Positions 44,805-55,999 of a stretch of DNA of 64,000 nt are shown here, one piece after another. The notes beneath the pieces are model-generated. The model was not told where the DNA came from. It made no database searches and worked only from the letters and a program-made list of their open reading frames with translations. The stretch spans positions 130,021,741-130,085,740 of the forward strand of contig CM041465.1 in the NCBI GenBank assembly GCA_023213395.1, given 5' to 3'. This stretch comes from Cycas panzhihuaensis (Eukaryota > Cycadophyta). Every line of letters begins with the position of its first letter. The first letter of the stretch is position 1. The position numbers were made by a program, and so were the translations under genes.

Positions 44805-46987
44805 ACTTCTACAAATATTTCAAGGCTTATGGAATCAATAGGCAACTCACCACTGCATACACTCCATAATCAAATGAAATTGTAAAACAGAATAACAAGA
44901 CCATAATTGAAATGGCCAAAGCCGTTCTAAAAGGAAGAAATGTTCCAAACAAATTTTGGGTAGAAGTTGTAAATACAATTATTTATCTTCTCAATGGGAG
45001 TCCCCAAAGATTTAAAAGGAGTAATTCTTGAAGAAGCATGGACATAAGGAAAACTAGATATCTCACATTTAAGGATCTTTGGTTGTATAGCCTATGCTCA
45101 TATACTAAATGAGAAAAGAAAAGTGTTGGATGACAAAAGTATCAAATGGATCCTTGTAGGGTACAATGAGAAATGCAAAGCATATAAATACATGGATTTA
45201 AAAGCAGACAAAATAATCATAAGTAGAGATGTAATATTTAATGAGTCTTTGTCCATCAACATGATTGAGGAATCCTGTTCCTCTCATCCACAGATGATAT
45301 ATAAAGAAGAAATAACAGTACAAGAAAATCCAACTTGCCTGCCTGTAACTTTCGAAGCTCTAGTAGATGTCCAAGATGATAACTATGACATCAATCAAAA
45401 TCAAATTACGATTGGAAGATTACCAAAATGGTATCTTAAAACACTACAAGATTTAGGAATTCAAAATGCCGAAGACCTAGTAAGAGGAAGGCCCAGGAGA
45501 CAAGTACAACATCCTCTCTTATGTAATGCAACTTCTACAAATATTTCAAGGCTCATGGAATCAACAGGCAACTCACCACTGCATACACTCCATAATCAAA
45601 TGAAATTGTAAAACAGAATAATAAGACCATCATTGAAATGGCCAAAGCCGTTCTTAAAAGGAAGAAATGTTCCAAACAAATTTTGGGTAGAAGTTGTAAA
45701 TACAGTTATTTATCTTCTCAATGGGAGTCACCCAAAGCTTTAAAAGGAGTAATTCTTGAAGAAGCATGGACAGAAGGAAAACCAAATATCTCACATTTAA
45801 GGATCTTTGGTTGTATAGCCTATGTATGCTCATATACTAAATGAGAAAAGAAAAATGTTGGATGACAAAAGTATCAAATGGATCCTTGTAGGGTACAATG
45901 AGAAATCCAAAGCATATAAATACGTGGATTTAAAAGCAGACAAAATAATCATAAGTAAAGATGTAATATTTAATGAGTCTTTGTCCATCAACATGATTGA
46001 GGAATCCTCTTCCTCTCATCCACAAATGATAGATAAAGAAGAAATAACAGCACAAGAAAATCCAGCTTGCCTGCCTGTAACTTTCGAAGCTCTAGTAGAT
46101 GTCCAAGATGATAACTATGACATCAATCAAAATCAAATTACTACTGGAAGATTACCAAAATGGTATCTTAAAACACTACAAGATTTAGGAATTCAAAATG
46201 CCGAAGACCTAGTAAGAGGAAGGCCCAGGAGACAAGTACAACATCCTCTCTTATGTAATGCAACTTCTACAAATATTTCAAGGCTCATGGAATCAACAGG
46301 CAACTCACCACTGCATACACTCCATAATCAAATGAAATTGTAAAACAGAATAATAAGACCATCATTGAAATGGCCAAAGCCATTCTAAAAGGAAGAAATG
46401 TTCCAAACAAATTTTGGGTGGAAGTTGTAAATACAGTTATTTATCTTCTCAATGGGAGTCGCCCAAAGCTTTAAAAGGAGTAATTCTTGAAGCAGCATGG
46501 ACAGAAGGAAAACCAGATATCTCACATTTAAGGATCTTTGGTTGTATAGCTTATGCTCATATACTAAATGAGAAAAGAAAAGTGTTGGATGACAAAAGTA
46601 TCAAATGGATCCTTGTAGGGTACAGTGAGAAATCCAAAGCATATAAATACATGGATTTAAAAGCAATCAAAATAATCGTAAGTAGAGATGCAATATTTAA
46701 TGAGTCTTTGTCCATCAACATGATTGAGGAATCCTCTTCCTCTCATTCATAAATGATAGATAAAGAAGAAATAACACCACAAGAAGATCCAACTTGCCTG
46801 CCTGTAACATCCGAAGCTCTAGCAGATGTCTAAGATGATAACTATGACATCAATCAAAATCAAATTACTACTGGAAGATTACCCAAATGGTATCTTAAAG
46901 CACTACAAGATTTAGGAATCCAAAATGCCGAAGACCTAGAAAGAGGAAGGCCCAGGAGACAAGTACAACATCCTCTCTTATGTAATG
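44805..46987 (+). repeat. Three tandem copies of a 0.73-kb pol segment in H
   Basis: Copies 44805-45530 (726 bp), 45531-46262 (732 bp) and 46263-46987 (725 bp). Each starts CTTCTACAAATATTTCAAGG after one or two bases and runs from the integrase core (where the catalytic Glu is replaced, NEIVKQNNK) through the integrase tail (WILVGYNEK) to the linker before RT (GRPRRQVQHPLL). By eye only a few percent of bases differ. Each copy has its own frame lesions, such as the extra ATGT in copy 2 near 45823. Confidence 0.95.
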
Positions 46988-48470
46988 TTGACCTACAAGG
47001 ATGAGATGTGGACTAAAGCTATGACTGACGGAATTGATACAATCTAGAGAAATGACACTTGGGATTTGGTTCCACCTCCTATAGATAAGCCTATTATGGG
47101 GTGTAAATGGGTTTTTAAGACAAAAGAGAAGTCAAATGGAACAATTGAAAAATACAAAGCCTGTCTAGTTGCTCTTGGCTTCACTCAAACTAAGGGAGTA
47201 GATTACGAAGAAACCTTTGCTCTAGTAGCAAAAAATAATCATTGTTAGAACAATTCTAGGAATTGCAACCCAACACGATTGGAAAGTATACTAGATGGAT
47301 GTAAAGGGAGCATTCCTTAACGATGATTTGTCAGAAGAAGTATACATGGAACAACCTCTCGGTTATGTAAAGATTGGAGAAAAGCATCTATGGATTCAAA
47401 CAAGCCCCAACATCATGGTATGATAAGATTGATCAGCATTTAAAACATAATGGGTTTACTAGATGTGAAGTGGACTTTGGCCTAAGTTCACAAGACAAAA
47501 TATGGAAAAATCATCGTAATTGTCTTGTATGGAGATGACCTTATCATTAGCGATAACAAAGAAAAGATATAAGACACAAAACAAACTTTGTGTACAACCT
47601 TTGAAATGACAAATATGGGACTTTTGCACTGCTATTTAGGAATTGAAGTAGACCAACAACACAATGGTATTTTTCTATGTCAAACTAAGTATGCAAGAAG
47701 ACTTTTAAAGGATTTCAACATGGAAAATTGCAAACTTGCAGCCACACGAATGGAGATAAGAAACAAGATTACTACAAATGAAGGAGGCAAACCATTGGAT
47801 GAAACTCTATATAGAAAATTGGTAGGTAATTTAATTTACCTAACAACCATCAAGCATAATATTGTATATGCTATTGAGATAATTTCTCAATTCATAGCAG
47901 CCCCTAAAGAGGTTCACTGGAAGGCAATTAAGAGAATTCTAAGATATATCAAAGGTACCCCAAATTTGGGCTTGCAACATTTGAAAGCTCAAGATGTCAA
48001 AATAATTGGATACACAGATTTTGACTAGGTTGGGGAAGCCAATGGTAGGAAATCCACCACTAGTTACTACTTTAGTCTAGGGAAAGGTATCATCTCTTGG
48101 TGCAGCAAGAAACAACCTATGATTGCATTATCTTCAATAGAAGTTGAGTATAAAGTTGTAGTAAGCACTTCATGTGAGGCCATCTGGCTCAAAAGAATGC
48201 TAAAGAACTAAATCAGGCACAATCTTCTCTTACTCCAATATTCTGTGACAATTAGAGCACCATCAAGATGACCAAAAATCCAGTGTTCCATGCTAGAACC
48301 AAACATATTGAGGTCCATCATCACTTTATCAGAGAAAAAGTTCAGTGAGAGAAGATTGAGTTATTATTATTGTCCAAGTGAAAAAGAACTAGGGAACGTC
48401 TTCATCAAACCACCTAGAAGACGCAAGTTCTAGCACTTCAGACGATATATTGGAGTAAAACTGAGAGAAT
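46988..48470 (+). pseudogene. H reverse transcriptase and RNase H, broken
   Basis: RT starts near 47066 (CKWVFKTKEKSNG, VDYEETFA). The catalytic box is LYGDDLIIS near 47527: Val of YVDD has become Gly. The frame at 47588-48028 gives MGLLHCYLGIEV and GNLIYLTTIK. RNase H follows (LSSIEVEY, HIEVHHHFIREK) with stops at about 48028 and beyond, ending at the G-rich tract. Confidence 0.85.
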
Positions 48471-48480
48471 AAACATTATT

Positions 48481-48505
48481 GGGGGGGACGGGGGGGGGGG
48501 AGGGG
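48481..48505 (+). promoter_or_regulatory. H polypurine tract, G-expanded
   Basis: Runs of 7, 11 and 4 G broken only by AC and A, directly before the TG of the LTR. Much longer and G-richer than the tracts of E3 or F, probably expanded by slippage. Confidence 0.85.
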
Positions 48506-48700
48506 TGTTAGGAAATGTTTATTCTTAAGTTGTAAACTTAGGCGTAGCATCTAATAGTTAAGGATCATATATCTTTATCCCACTTTTCGTATGTAGGACA
48601 CTCGGCACTCATGCTATAAGGGGTTCTCTTTATATTTATGTGTATTCTTATCAATGTAACAGAATCAAGGAGCATTACAACATTACTCAATATTCTTACA
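48506..48700 (+). repeat. H 3' LTR
   Basis: 195 bp, TGTTAGGAAATG...TATTCTTACA, preceded by the purine tract. No 5' partner is in the window. Confidence 0.78.
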
Positions 48701-50142
48701 GGTTCCAATTGAATGGTCAAATAATTTTGGTTTGTTGTGTGACAATATGGACTAATTGAAGCTCTTCTTCAATTTCATCATTTTGGTAGGTGCCATCCGT
48801 ACTTAAAATTTTGCAAATGTTGGATTTCTTTATTAGCCTCCAGTCTCACTATGTTGCTTTTGTGCAAGTCCTTTAAGTAGTCATTCCACCTCCTTTTCAT
48901 TCTTCTCGTTATAGACTATAGACAATATCTTCTAAATTCTTTGTGAATTTTAACATCCATTTCTTAAGCAACAACTCATGCATAGTGATGTGATTCTATA
49001 GAAGTTTGACTAAATTTTTCATGTGAATGAAACCCATCAAAGTATTCACCTTGCCTAATTAGCTGTGAATTTGCTCTAGCTAAAATGTGCACCAATTGAA
49101 TCACACATCTTGATCACCAATTGCATACTTAGCAGATAAATGTAAAGCCTTATGATTGCACAACAATAGTGTGACTAAAGATTTTGATGCCAACTTAATA
49201 ATGGGGTCTTAAATTAGTTCAATCTTCAGACCAAGTCATTCTGCAATAGCAACACTTCTACATAATTCAATGGCTACTATGACTTTATTATGTGGCAGTG
49301 AGAATGAAATGGTGGCACCTTGTATGGGTGGAAGTGTAAGTGCATATATCTATTGTGCTATTATGCTAATAACTTCCCAACAAGTAACTAATTTCAAAGC
49401 AACATGTGAAATGAAAATGGAATTTGTATCAATGCAGGAAAATCCAAAAACACGATTGACCCATGCCTTCGTTAGTAATAACTTCAAATCATCATCTTCT
49501 ACTAAAGCTTTGTAGTCCTACAAGAGTTCGGCGGTGTTCATGTCTTAAATCCCAACATGCTTAAAGGTGAAGCTAGCCATGGTGGATGTTAACTCGTTTA
49601 GTCATAAATGCAAAAGCAAAAATAGATATGAATATGGCATTTCTTAAAATTCTAGGATACAAGGATGTGCCAAAATTAGGGTCTTCAAAAATATATGCAA
49701 ACTTTCTATGCATGCATCATAAAGTACAATGAATATAAAATAAATATTACAAATTAACTTTTAATGCAAGAATAATAAATTGTAATAAGTGCTCACCAAC
49801 TTTCAATCTTCATATGTTATAAATATACATGAATTTAAAAGATTTAGAGTCAAATCAAGCTCCTATGGATTTATTTTTATTTTCTCATTAAACTCAACAC
49901 TTGTGCTAGCACCATATATGCCATCAAAATCAAATGAAGGATCATGAGAAGTAAGAGGAGGATCATTATTATTGGGATCATTTTGAGGTAGAATTGATGG
50001 ATCCAAGCATAAATCAATAAAAGCTAAATTTGTTGGAGCTAACTCTCCCTCTTTGAGGTTCATATCCCATAAACAAGAAGACCCTTCCATGCCCTCTTTC
50101 TTTACTTGAGATAGGAGGTGAATACTTGTGTACATAAATTAG
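48701..50142 (-). other. Unassigned region with weak minus-strand ORFs
   Basis: 1.4 kb. On the minus strand a 90-codon ORF at 49863-50135, Asp/Asn/Pro-rich toward its end, and a broken reading near 49000-49520 look vaguely protein-like, but I recognise neither. They may be further parts of the captured sequence that follows, or old transposon DNA. Confidence 0.35.
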
Positions 50143-50575
50143 TTCGTCAACTTTCTTTGAGTCCAAAAATCGTTACAAAATTATGTATGCCTTTTTGCCC
50201 CCACACACCTCTTTTGTACAGATCGAGTAGGACATTGTCAAAGGATTCCTGAGCCTGTTCGGAGCACCTATTTCGAAGCGACTTGATAGTTTTGATGGCT
50301 CCCCCAAGCCTATTCTATTGTTTCATCACTATGGGCATGTCTTTCAGGGCACTATCAACTTAATCATTGGCATTGATGGCTGCCCAAAACAAAGCAATTG
50401 CTCTATCAAGATCTTTGTCCACTAACTGGACATGATTAACTTTGACATAGGGGGTGTCCTCATGAGGGAACTTGTGAATAGTGTGGAAGGAATCAGCCCT
50501 CATGGGCCCCTTCTTCACTGCAGGCTTCAATGGCAAACAGGGGGCTAATTTAGATATTATGTGGCCATAGGGAAT
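50143..50575 (-). pseudogene. SDI1/MS5-like TPR gene fragment
   Basis: The minus strand reads SFHTIHKFPHEDTPYVKV, HVQLVDKDLDRAIALFWAAI, VDSALKDM and SEQAQESFDNVLLDLYK, the N-terminal half of plant SDI1/MS5-like proteins (sulfur-deficiency-induced, TPR repeats). Two in-frame stops (near 50361 and 50329) show it is dead. After LLDLYKR the sequence reads AG/GTGTGT and leaves the protein match, as at an exon/intron boundary, so the copy may come from genomic DNA and not mRNA. Confidence 0.75.
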
Positions 50576-50607
50576 GCTCTTTCTCTACCGCTGTTAGTTC
50601 CACATGT

Positions 50608-51074
50608 TCTTCTTGAAATTGAAAAGTCTCTTAAAATAATCTTTGAAGGCAAAATTTAGTACCTATGTGGGAAAGTAACGGATAACATTTGTTGTATTTC
50701 CTCTGCAAAGAGAGAATACACCCTCATTCTTGATTGTTCGAGCAAAACAATCACCAATTCCCTTATAGGGCTTAGAAAGGTGGCCACTCTTTAACATCTC
50801 ATCCTAGTTTTGAATCAACAACTTAACTCTCTCAATGGGAGCAACTGCAATTTTAGAAACTAAAGCAGAAACTCCTCCCATCAAAAAATCAATCATAAAA
50901 TTTATAAAACCCTTCTCCACAGGTGTTTGAATGAGTACAGATGATAGGGTTGAAGCAAATGCTGCACCACTGCTGATAGAGGTCAGCAAAAGTGCACTCT
51001 GCATGTTAGATGCTACTAGGGCATTGTAATTTTTGATAGCTGCTAGGAATACAACAGATTTAAAAACACCATAT
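50608..51074 (-). pseudogene. ADP/ATP carrier gene fragment, left copy
   Basis: Minus strand encodes [30 protein letters not shown] and, further left, NVIRYFPT and NFAFKDYFKRLFNFKK, the first repeat of a mitochondrial ADP/ATP carrier (AAC/ANT), including the Px(D/E)xx(K/R)-type start of the carrier motif region. It breaks off after FNFKK and is followed within about 35 bp by the SDI1-like piece. Positions 50721-51074 are repeated at 58327-58680. Confidence 0.85.
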
Positions 51075-51294
51075 ATATTTATCTCAGATGCATAAGTCTA
51101 AGAGATGGGTAGCCTTAATAGCTCAATATATATGTATTTAATGTATAAGTGAGATCGTGATGTATTTTGTAATCTTATATTAATTGAATGTTCTTTGGAA
51201 CTTCATCTCTTTCTTTATCTTTTGTTTATCATTTTCTATTTCTATTTCTCTATGCTTAATGGTAAAAGGAATAGGCTCATTATAAGTGGTATCA
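51075..51294 (+). repeat. K 5' LTR, first 37 bp missing
   Basis: Matches 58118-58326 with about 16 changes in 210 positions. The start corresponding to 58081-58117 is absent; the carrier fragment runs straight in at CACCATAT, a word also present in the LTR start (58094-58101), so the joint sits at an 8-base microhomology. Confidence 0.85.
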
Positions 51295-51296
51295 AA

Positions 51297-51308
51297 ACTT
51301 TATTCCGA
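51297..51308 (+). promoter_or_regulatory. K primer binding site
   Basis: TGGTATCAAAAC, two changes from TGGTATCAGAGC, two bases after the LTR. A decayed initiator tRNA-Met primer site. Confidence 0.75.
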
Positions 51309-52032
51309 AGTGGGATTTTAAGGAGATTTTTACCAGGTATCAAAGCAGTGATTTGAGAGGTGTCATCAAGGGTTTGAAAGCATATTCGAGAGAATAAACA
51401 TTGAAATTTTTGAAAAGTAATGAGGAAATTGAGACGAAATGGCTCATTCTATAAATTTTAAGTGGTCGCACTATGGATTTTGGGGTGAAAGTGCGAAAAT
51501 TGCAACAAAATTAATTTCGACCTGTTTTTTTTTCGTCACCGTATTTTTGGGACAGATTTGCAATCTCAATTTCAAAGAGCCATAACTTTGGCTACAGGTA
51601 TCCAAATGACCTCAATTTTTTTTTTGATTCTATGCATTTTTTAATTTACTTTACAATGGAAGTGGTTTGAGATTGATCAAAGTTCACAGTGAAAAGTTAT
51701 TAGCAGTTTAGCAGAAGGTACTATTATAGTCCCTAGAAACCCTAATCGTGAAATTCTTAAAAGGGGCATAACGTCTGATCTAGATATTGGAATTCAATTT
51801 CGTCTAAACCATTGGAATCGTATTTTAGAGGCCATTATCTTCATCCATATTTTATATATTTTGGAGCTATATATTTTTTTCAGAAATAAGATTTTTGAGA
51901 ATTTAAAGACTTCATATTATACTTTTCTTGGCCACAAAACCATTACTCTTGAGCCCCAATATATATTTTTGTAACAAAATTAGGGGATAATAGGCTATAG
52001 ACACCCCTAATCTCTTCTATATCCATATTATC
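51309..52032 (+). other. K leader
   Basis: About 0.7 kb, AT-rich, without a supported ORF, between primer site and the gag-like ORF. Confidence 0.55.
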
Positions 52033-52946
52033 ATGGATACAACAAGGCCCATACCGTGCATCTTTAATGCAAATGGGATTCTTTCTGCAAGTGACTAGCT
52101 TGATGATATGGAGGCATATTTAAAATCACTTGATGATAAGTACATGAACAATAAAGAGATGACTAAAGTAACTTCATTGTATCTACAAGGAGAAGCTTAC
52201 CTTTGGTTTCAGAAGTGGTATAACACACATAATACATTTATTTCATTTTCATTTCTACAATTAGATATTCGTAGTAAATACCATGCTTCTTGGTGGAAAA
52301 AAATGCAAAATCTTGAGAAAGACAAACAAGAAGCACGACAAATACTTGAGAAGTATAATCGTAGCATGGGACAAGGAATTCTCCCCACTCCACAAAGTCA
52401 AGAACAAAAGAAAGATGATGAGAAAGAAAAGAAATGTCAAGAGCATGTAACAGAAGTTGTTTGCCACCCCACACCACCGACTGCACCCAAGGATAAGGAA
52501 GAAAAGGCATCACCAATAATTGAAAGACGAACTAAAAAGCAAGTAAAAGAAGTTTTTTGCCACCCCATACCACCAGTGGCACCTAAGAACAAGGAAGAAA
52601 AGGCATCGCAAATAGCTGAAAGACAAACTAAAGTGGAGCCATATTGGCATCCACATTATCAAGAGGCTCGACACATCAAAACTTATCGAGCAAGGCACTC
52701 ATCAACTACAAACACCAGGAAAGCACATTATTTGAGCTTAAGGTTTCAACATTATAGATATCCAGAGTATATCAAAGGATGCTCAGGGTGTATCAAAATC
52801 AACTTGGGATACATAGATCCCCATTCCATGTGCAACTTTTCTAACGACCTTCGCAAGAGCTATCAATTGGATATTAATAACAGGAGATGGTCACATGTAT
52901 CATTAAATCAGGATGCATCGAGGGCGAAGCATTTTAGGGGGGAGGG
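52033..52946 (+). pseudogene. K gag-like protein
   Basis: From an ATG at 52033, with one stop near 52097, then open from 52108. WLDDMEA-like start followed by KVTSLYLQGEAYLWFQKWY matches the core of Ty3/gypsy-type gag. The middle has a twice-repeated Lys/Glu-rich segment (about 52440-52520 and 52545-52630, each with CHP and PP(T/V)AP). It ends with ASRAKHFRGEG, whose coding overlaps the polypurine tract; residues after that come from the inserted F. No pol domain follows. Confidence 0.75.
52942..52946. repeat. Target duplication of F, left (GAGGG)
   Basis: GAGGG at 52942-52946 and at 58074-58078 flank F exactly. Five-base target duplications are the rule for copia integration. Confidence 0.95.
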
Positions 52947-53135
52947 TGTTAACTTAAATTAGGAGACAGACAGGTTTGAGAGAAAACTCAACATTTTGTT
53001 ATTGAGAGAATGTTTCACATAAATAAAAGAGGAGGTTGGTAACGGTCAGTTCTTGGTGAATAACCAACCTCTAAGATTATGACACATGTCATGATTAAAT
53101 ATACTAACTACATGATAAAACATTATCTTCTAACA
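52947..53135 (-). repeat. F 3' LTR
   Basis: 189 bp, TGTTAACTTAAATTAGG...CTTCTAACA on the plus strand. The polypurine tract AACATTAAGAGAGGG (minus strand) lies just inside at 53136-53150. Confidence 0.95.
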
Positions 53136-53142
53136 CCCTCTC

Positions 53143-54600
53143 TTAATGTTTTATCTCTTTTAAACCTATCTTGCCTCTCAGATATTGAAACTTTTCCTTT
53201 CCTAGTGACTTTGTTAACAAATTTGCAATTTGTTCTGTAGTGGAACAATATTTTAATCTAACTTCCTTGTTATGTACCTTTTCCCTAATAAAATGATGGT
53301 GGACTTCAATATGCTTAGTTATTGCATGGAACACTGGGTTTTTTGTCAACTTGATAGTGCTTTGATTGTCACAGTATATTGTTGTCGTACAGGCTTGAGA
53401 ATGATTCAAGTCAACCAACAGTGGTCTAAGCCAAATTGCTTCACTGATCGCTGTTACTGCTTCTTTATATTCTGCTTCTGTTGATGAGAGTGCTGCAGTC
53501 GATTGTTTTTTGCTGCACCATGATACTACTATTGATCCTAGAAAGAAACAATAGCCACTGCTTGATTTTCTTTGACTTTTATCTCCTGCCCAGTCTGAAT
53601 CACAGTATCTAACAAGTTCTACCGATCCTTTTCGTGGGTAAACCAATTGTAGTTCAATTGTTCCACGCAGATATCTCAATATTTTCTAGGTTGCCTTCCA
53701 ATGTCTTGTTCTTGGTTCTTGCATATACCTGGAAAGTATTCCTACGGAGTAAGATATATCAGATCTGGTGGCTATAAGATAAATTAGGTTGCCAACTAAT
53801 TATCTGTATAGAGTTACATCGACTGTCTATTCATTTTCATCTGGTACCAAGTTACAATTAATTTCCATGGGAGTGGCACATGGATTGCATTTTCCCATTC
53901 CAAATTTTTCCAGTAAATCCCGTATGTATTTTCTTTGTGAGATAGAGATATATTCGCTTTGTTGATTCACTTCCAACCCTAGATAATAAGTAAGAGGACC
54001 AAGATCTGTCATTTCAAATTTCTTCTGCAACTGCTCTTTTATTTCTATGATTGATGTATCATCGTTCCCAGTCAATATCATGTCATCTACATTTACAGCA
54101 ATTATTGTAATTTGATCACCTATTTTCTTGGTATACAAATTGGAATCTGAACTGCAATGTTGAAAGCCATTGGCACATAAGTGTTGATCCAACTTAGCAT
54201 ACCATGCTCAGGGAGCTTGCTTTAGTCCATACAGCGCCTTTTTCAACTTACATACTAGATGTTCTTGCCCCTTCTTTATGTAGCCTTCTGGCTGTGTCAT
54301 ATATACATCTTCTTCAAGATCCCCGTTTAAGAATGCGCTCTTTACATCAAGTTGGAAAATTTTTCAGTCGAGCAAAGCTGCGAGGGCTATTATTGTTCTG
54401 ACCGTATTCAACTTGGCTACAGGTGAGAAAGTTTTTTCAAAGTCAATTCCTGTTGTTTTAGTGTATCCCTTAGCTACGAGCCGAGCTTTGTATTTTTCAA
54501 TTTTTCCAGTTGCTCTTTCTTTGATTTTATAAACCCACCTGCAATTGACTACAAGTTTACCTGCGAGAAGTTCCACCAGATCCCAAGTCTAATTTTTGTC
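53143..54600 (-). pseudogene. F reverse transcriptase and RNase H, broken
   Basis: RT from [13 protein letters not shown] (54364-54576) through [16 protein letters not shown] to the palm; the catalytic box reads VNVDDMILTG, so Tyr of YVDD is Asn. MTDLGPLTYYLGLEV follows (53827-54192). RNase H at 53143-53679 is open for 178 codons with CDSDWAGD, LSSTEAEYKE and HIEVHHHFIREK, ending next to the polypurine tract. Confidence 0.88.
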
Positions 54601-55990
54601 AATTGAGTTCGTTTTGACATCCATTGCTATTTTTCATTATGGCTGGTCTTGGTCTTCTTGAAAGGATCGTGGCTCAAGTTCAATCCTATTGAGTAAGGCT
54701 CTTGGTCTTTGTCCTCTAGCTTTGTGATCCAAGATGTTTCCTCCTTCTTCAATGATTTTGAGGAACCATTTGGGTAATTTCTTTTCATTTCTCGAGTTAT
54801 CTCTTTCTTCTAAGTGAGATCCAACTTCATGTATTGTATCCCTTTCTTCACTGGAATTATCGCTGGGTGAGTTGGGCAAATTTTCTTCTGTAATGATGTC
54901 TGAGAATTCTTCTATGATATTTCCTTCACTGAAGTTCTTTGTTTCTTCTTCAAGTAGTTTAATTTGTGATTGCGCACTTGAAATTTCTTCATCAAATACT
55001 ACGTCTCTGCTAACATATATTCTGTTTGTTTTTGAGTCAATGCATTTATAGGCCTTTGAATTCTTGTTGTATCCTATCATAATGCATTCTATGCTTTTTG
55101 CATCAACTTTTGCCCTCTTTTTGTCTGGTATGTGTACATAGGTTCAACTGCCAAAAACCTTGAGAGAGTTGACATCAGGTTTCTTACTTGTCCATGCTTC
55201 TTCTGGAGTAATATTGTCTAGGGCTTTGGTGGGGCTCCTATTTATAAGATAGCATGTTGTGTTTACTGCTTCTACCCAAAAGGATTTTGGAACCTGCTTT
55301 TCATGTACCATGCTACGAGCCATTTCCATCAATGTTATGTTTTTCCTTTTGGCAACTCCATTTGATTGTGGAGTATAAGGTGTGATGACCTATCTCCGAA
55401 TCCCATTCCTTTTGCAGTATGATAGGAATTCATTGGAGATATATTCTCCTCCTCCATCTGACCTTACACATTTTATTTTAGAGTTTGATTCAAGTTCCAC
55501 TTTTGCTTTGAACTCTTTGAAGATTTCAAATACTTTTGTTTTGTTGCGAAGGAAGTACACCCAGACTTTTTGAGTGAAGTCATCAATAAAGGTTATGAAA
55601 TACCTATAACCATTTATCGAAAGTGGTGTAAGAGGTCCACATAAGTCTATGTGAATTAACTCTAATTTATTTGATGATCTCCATTTATTTTCTTTGAAAG
55701 GCAATCTGTAAATTCTTCCAAACTAATATCCTTTGCACACAAAGTTTTCTGAGGAAATATTAGGCAGTCCATACACCATTTCAGATTTTTTCATTTTCCT
55801 TAATGTTTCAACTGAGAGATGCCCGTACTTCAAATGCCACACTTTATTATCAAAATTCACAGTAGTACAACCTTTTGGATTCAGATTAGGTATTACCAGA
55901 TCTGAGATCAATTTGTACAAATCGTCACTCCTTATGCCTTTGGCAATAGTTTCTCCATTATTTTTCATGTCGAGTATCAAACAGATACCA
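54601..55990 (-). pseudogene. F pre-integrase, integrase and linker, broken
   Basis: WHLKYGHLSVETL at 55723-55980, where the second Cys of the finger is Tyr (CKGY). Core at 55390-55704 keeps Asp in HIDLCGP and Asp in VRSDGGGEY; the catalytic Glu is Lys (NGVAKRKN) near 55345. The tail and an acidic linker (54637-55080) lead to RT. Confidence 0.87.
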
Positions 55991-55999
55991 TCTTCATCA

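Larger units (their letters stand above)
44211..48700 (+). mobile_element. Copia element H, 5'-truncated, internally triplicated
   Basis: Plus-strand copia remnant. It starts inside gag-pre-integrase; LTR, leader, gag and protease are missing. Integrase follows, then three tandem copies of a 0.73-kb segment, RT, RNase H, a G-rich polypurine tract and a 195-bp 3' LTR. Many stops and shifts. Different family from B, D/F and E. Confidence 0.85.

Noticed and set aside
44805-46987. Three separate copia insertions
   Set aside because: The copies are head to tail with identical borders and no LTRs, leaders or target duplications between them; a tandem duplication explains them.
52932-52962. C-terminal end of the K gag ORF reading into VNLN
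   Set aside because: Those last residues are encoded by the LTR of F; before that insertion the frame ran through the polypurine tract of K.
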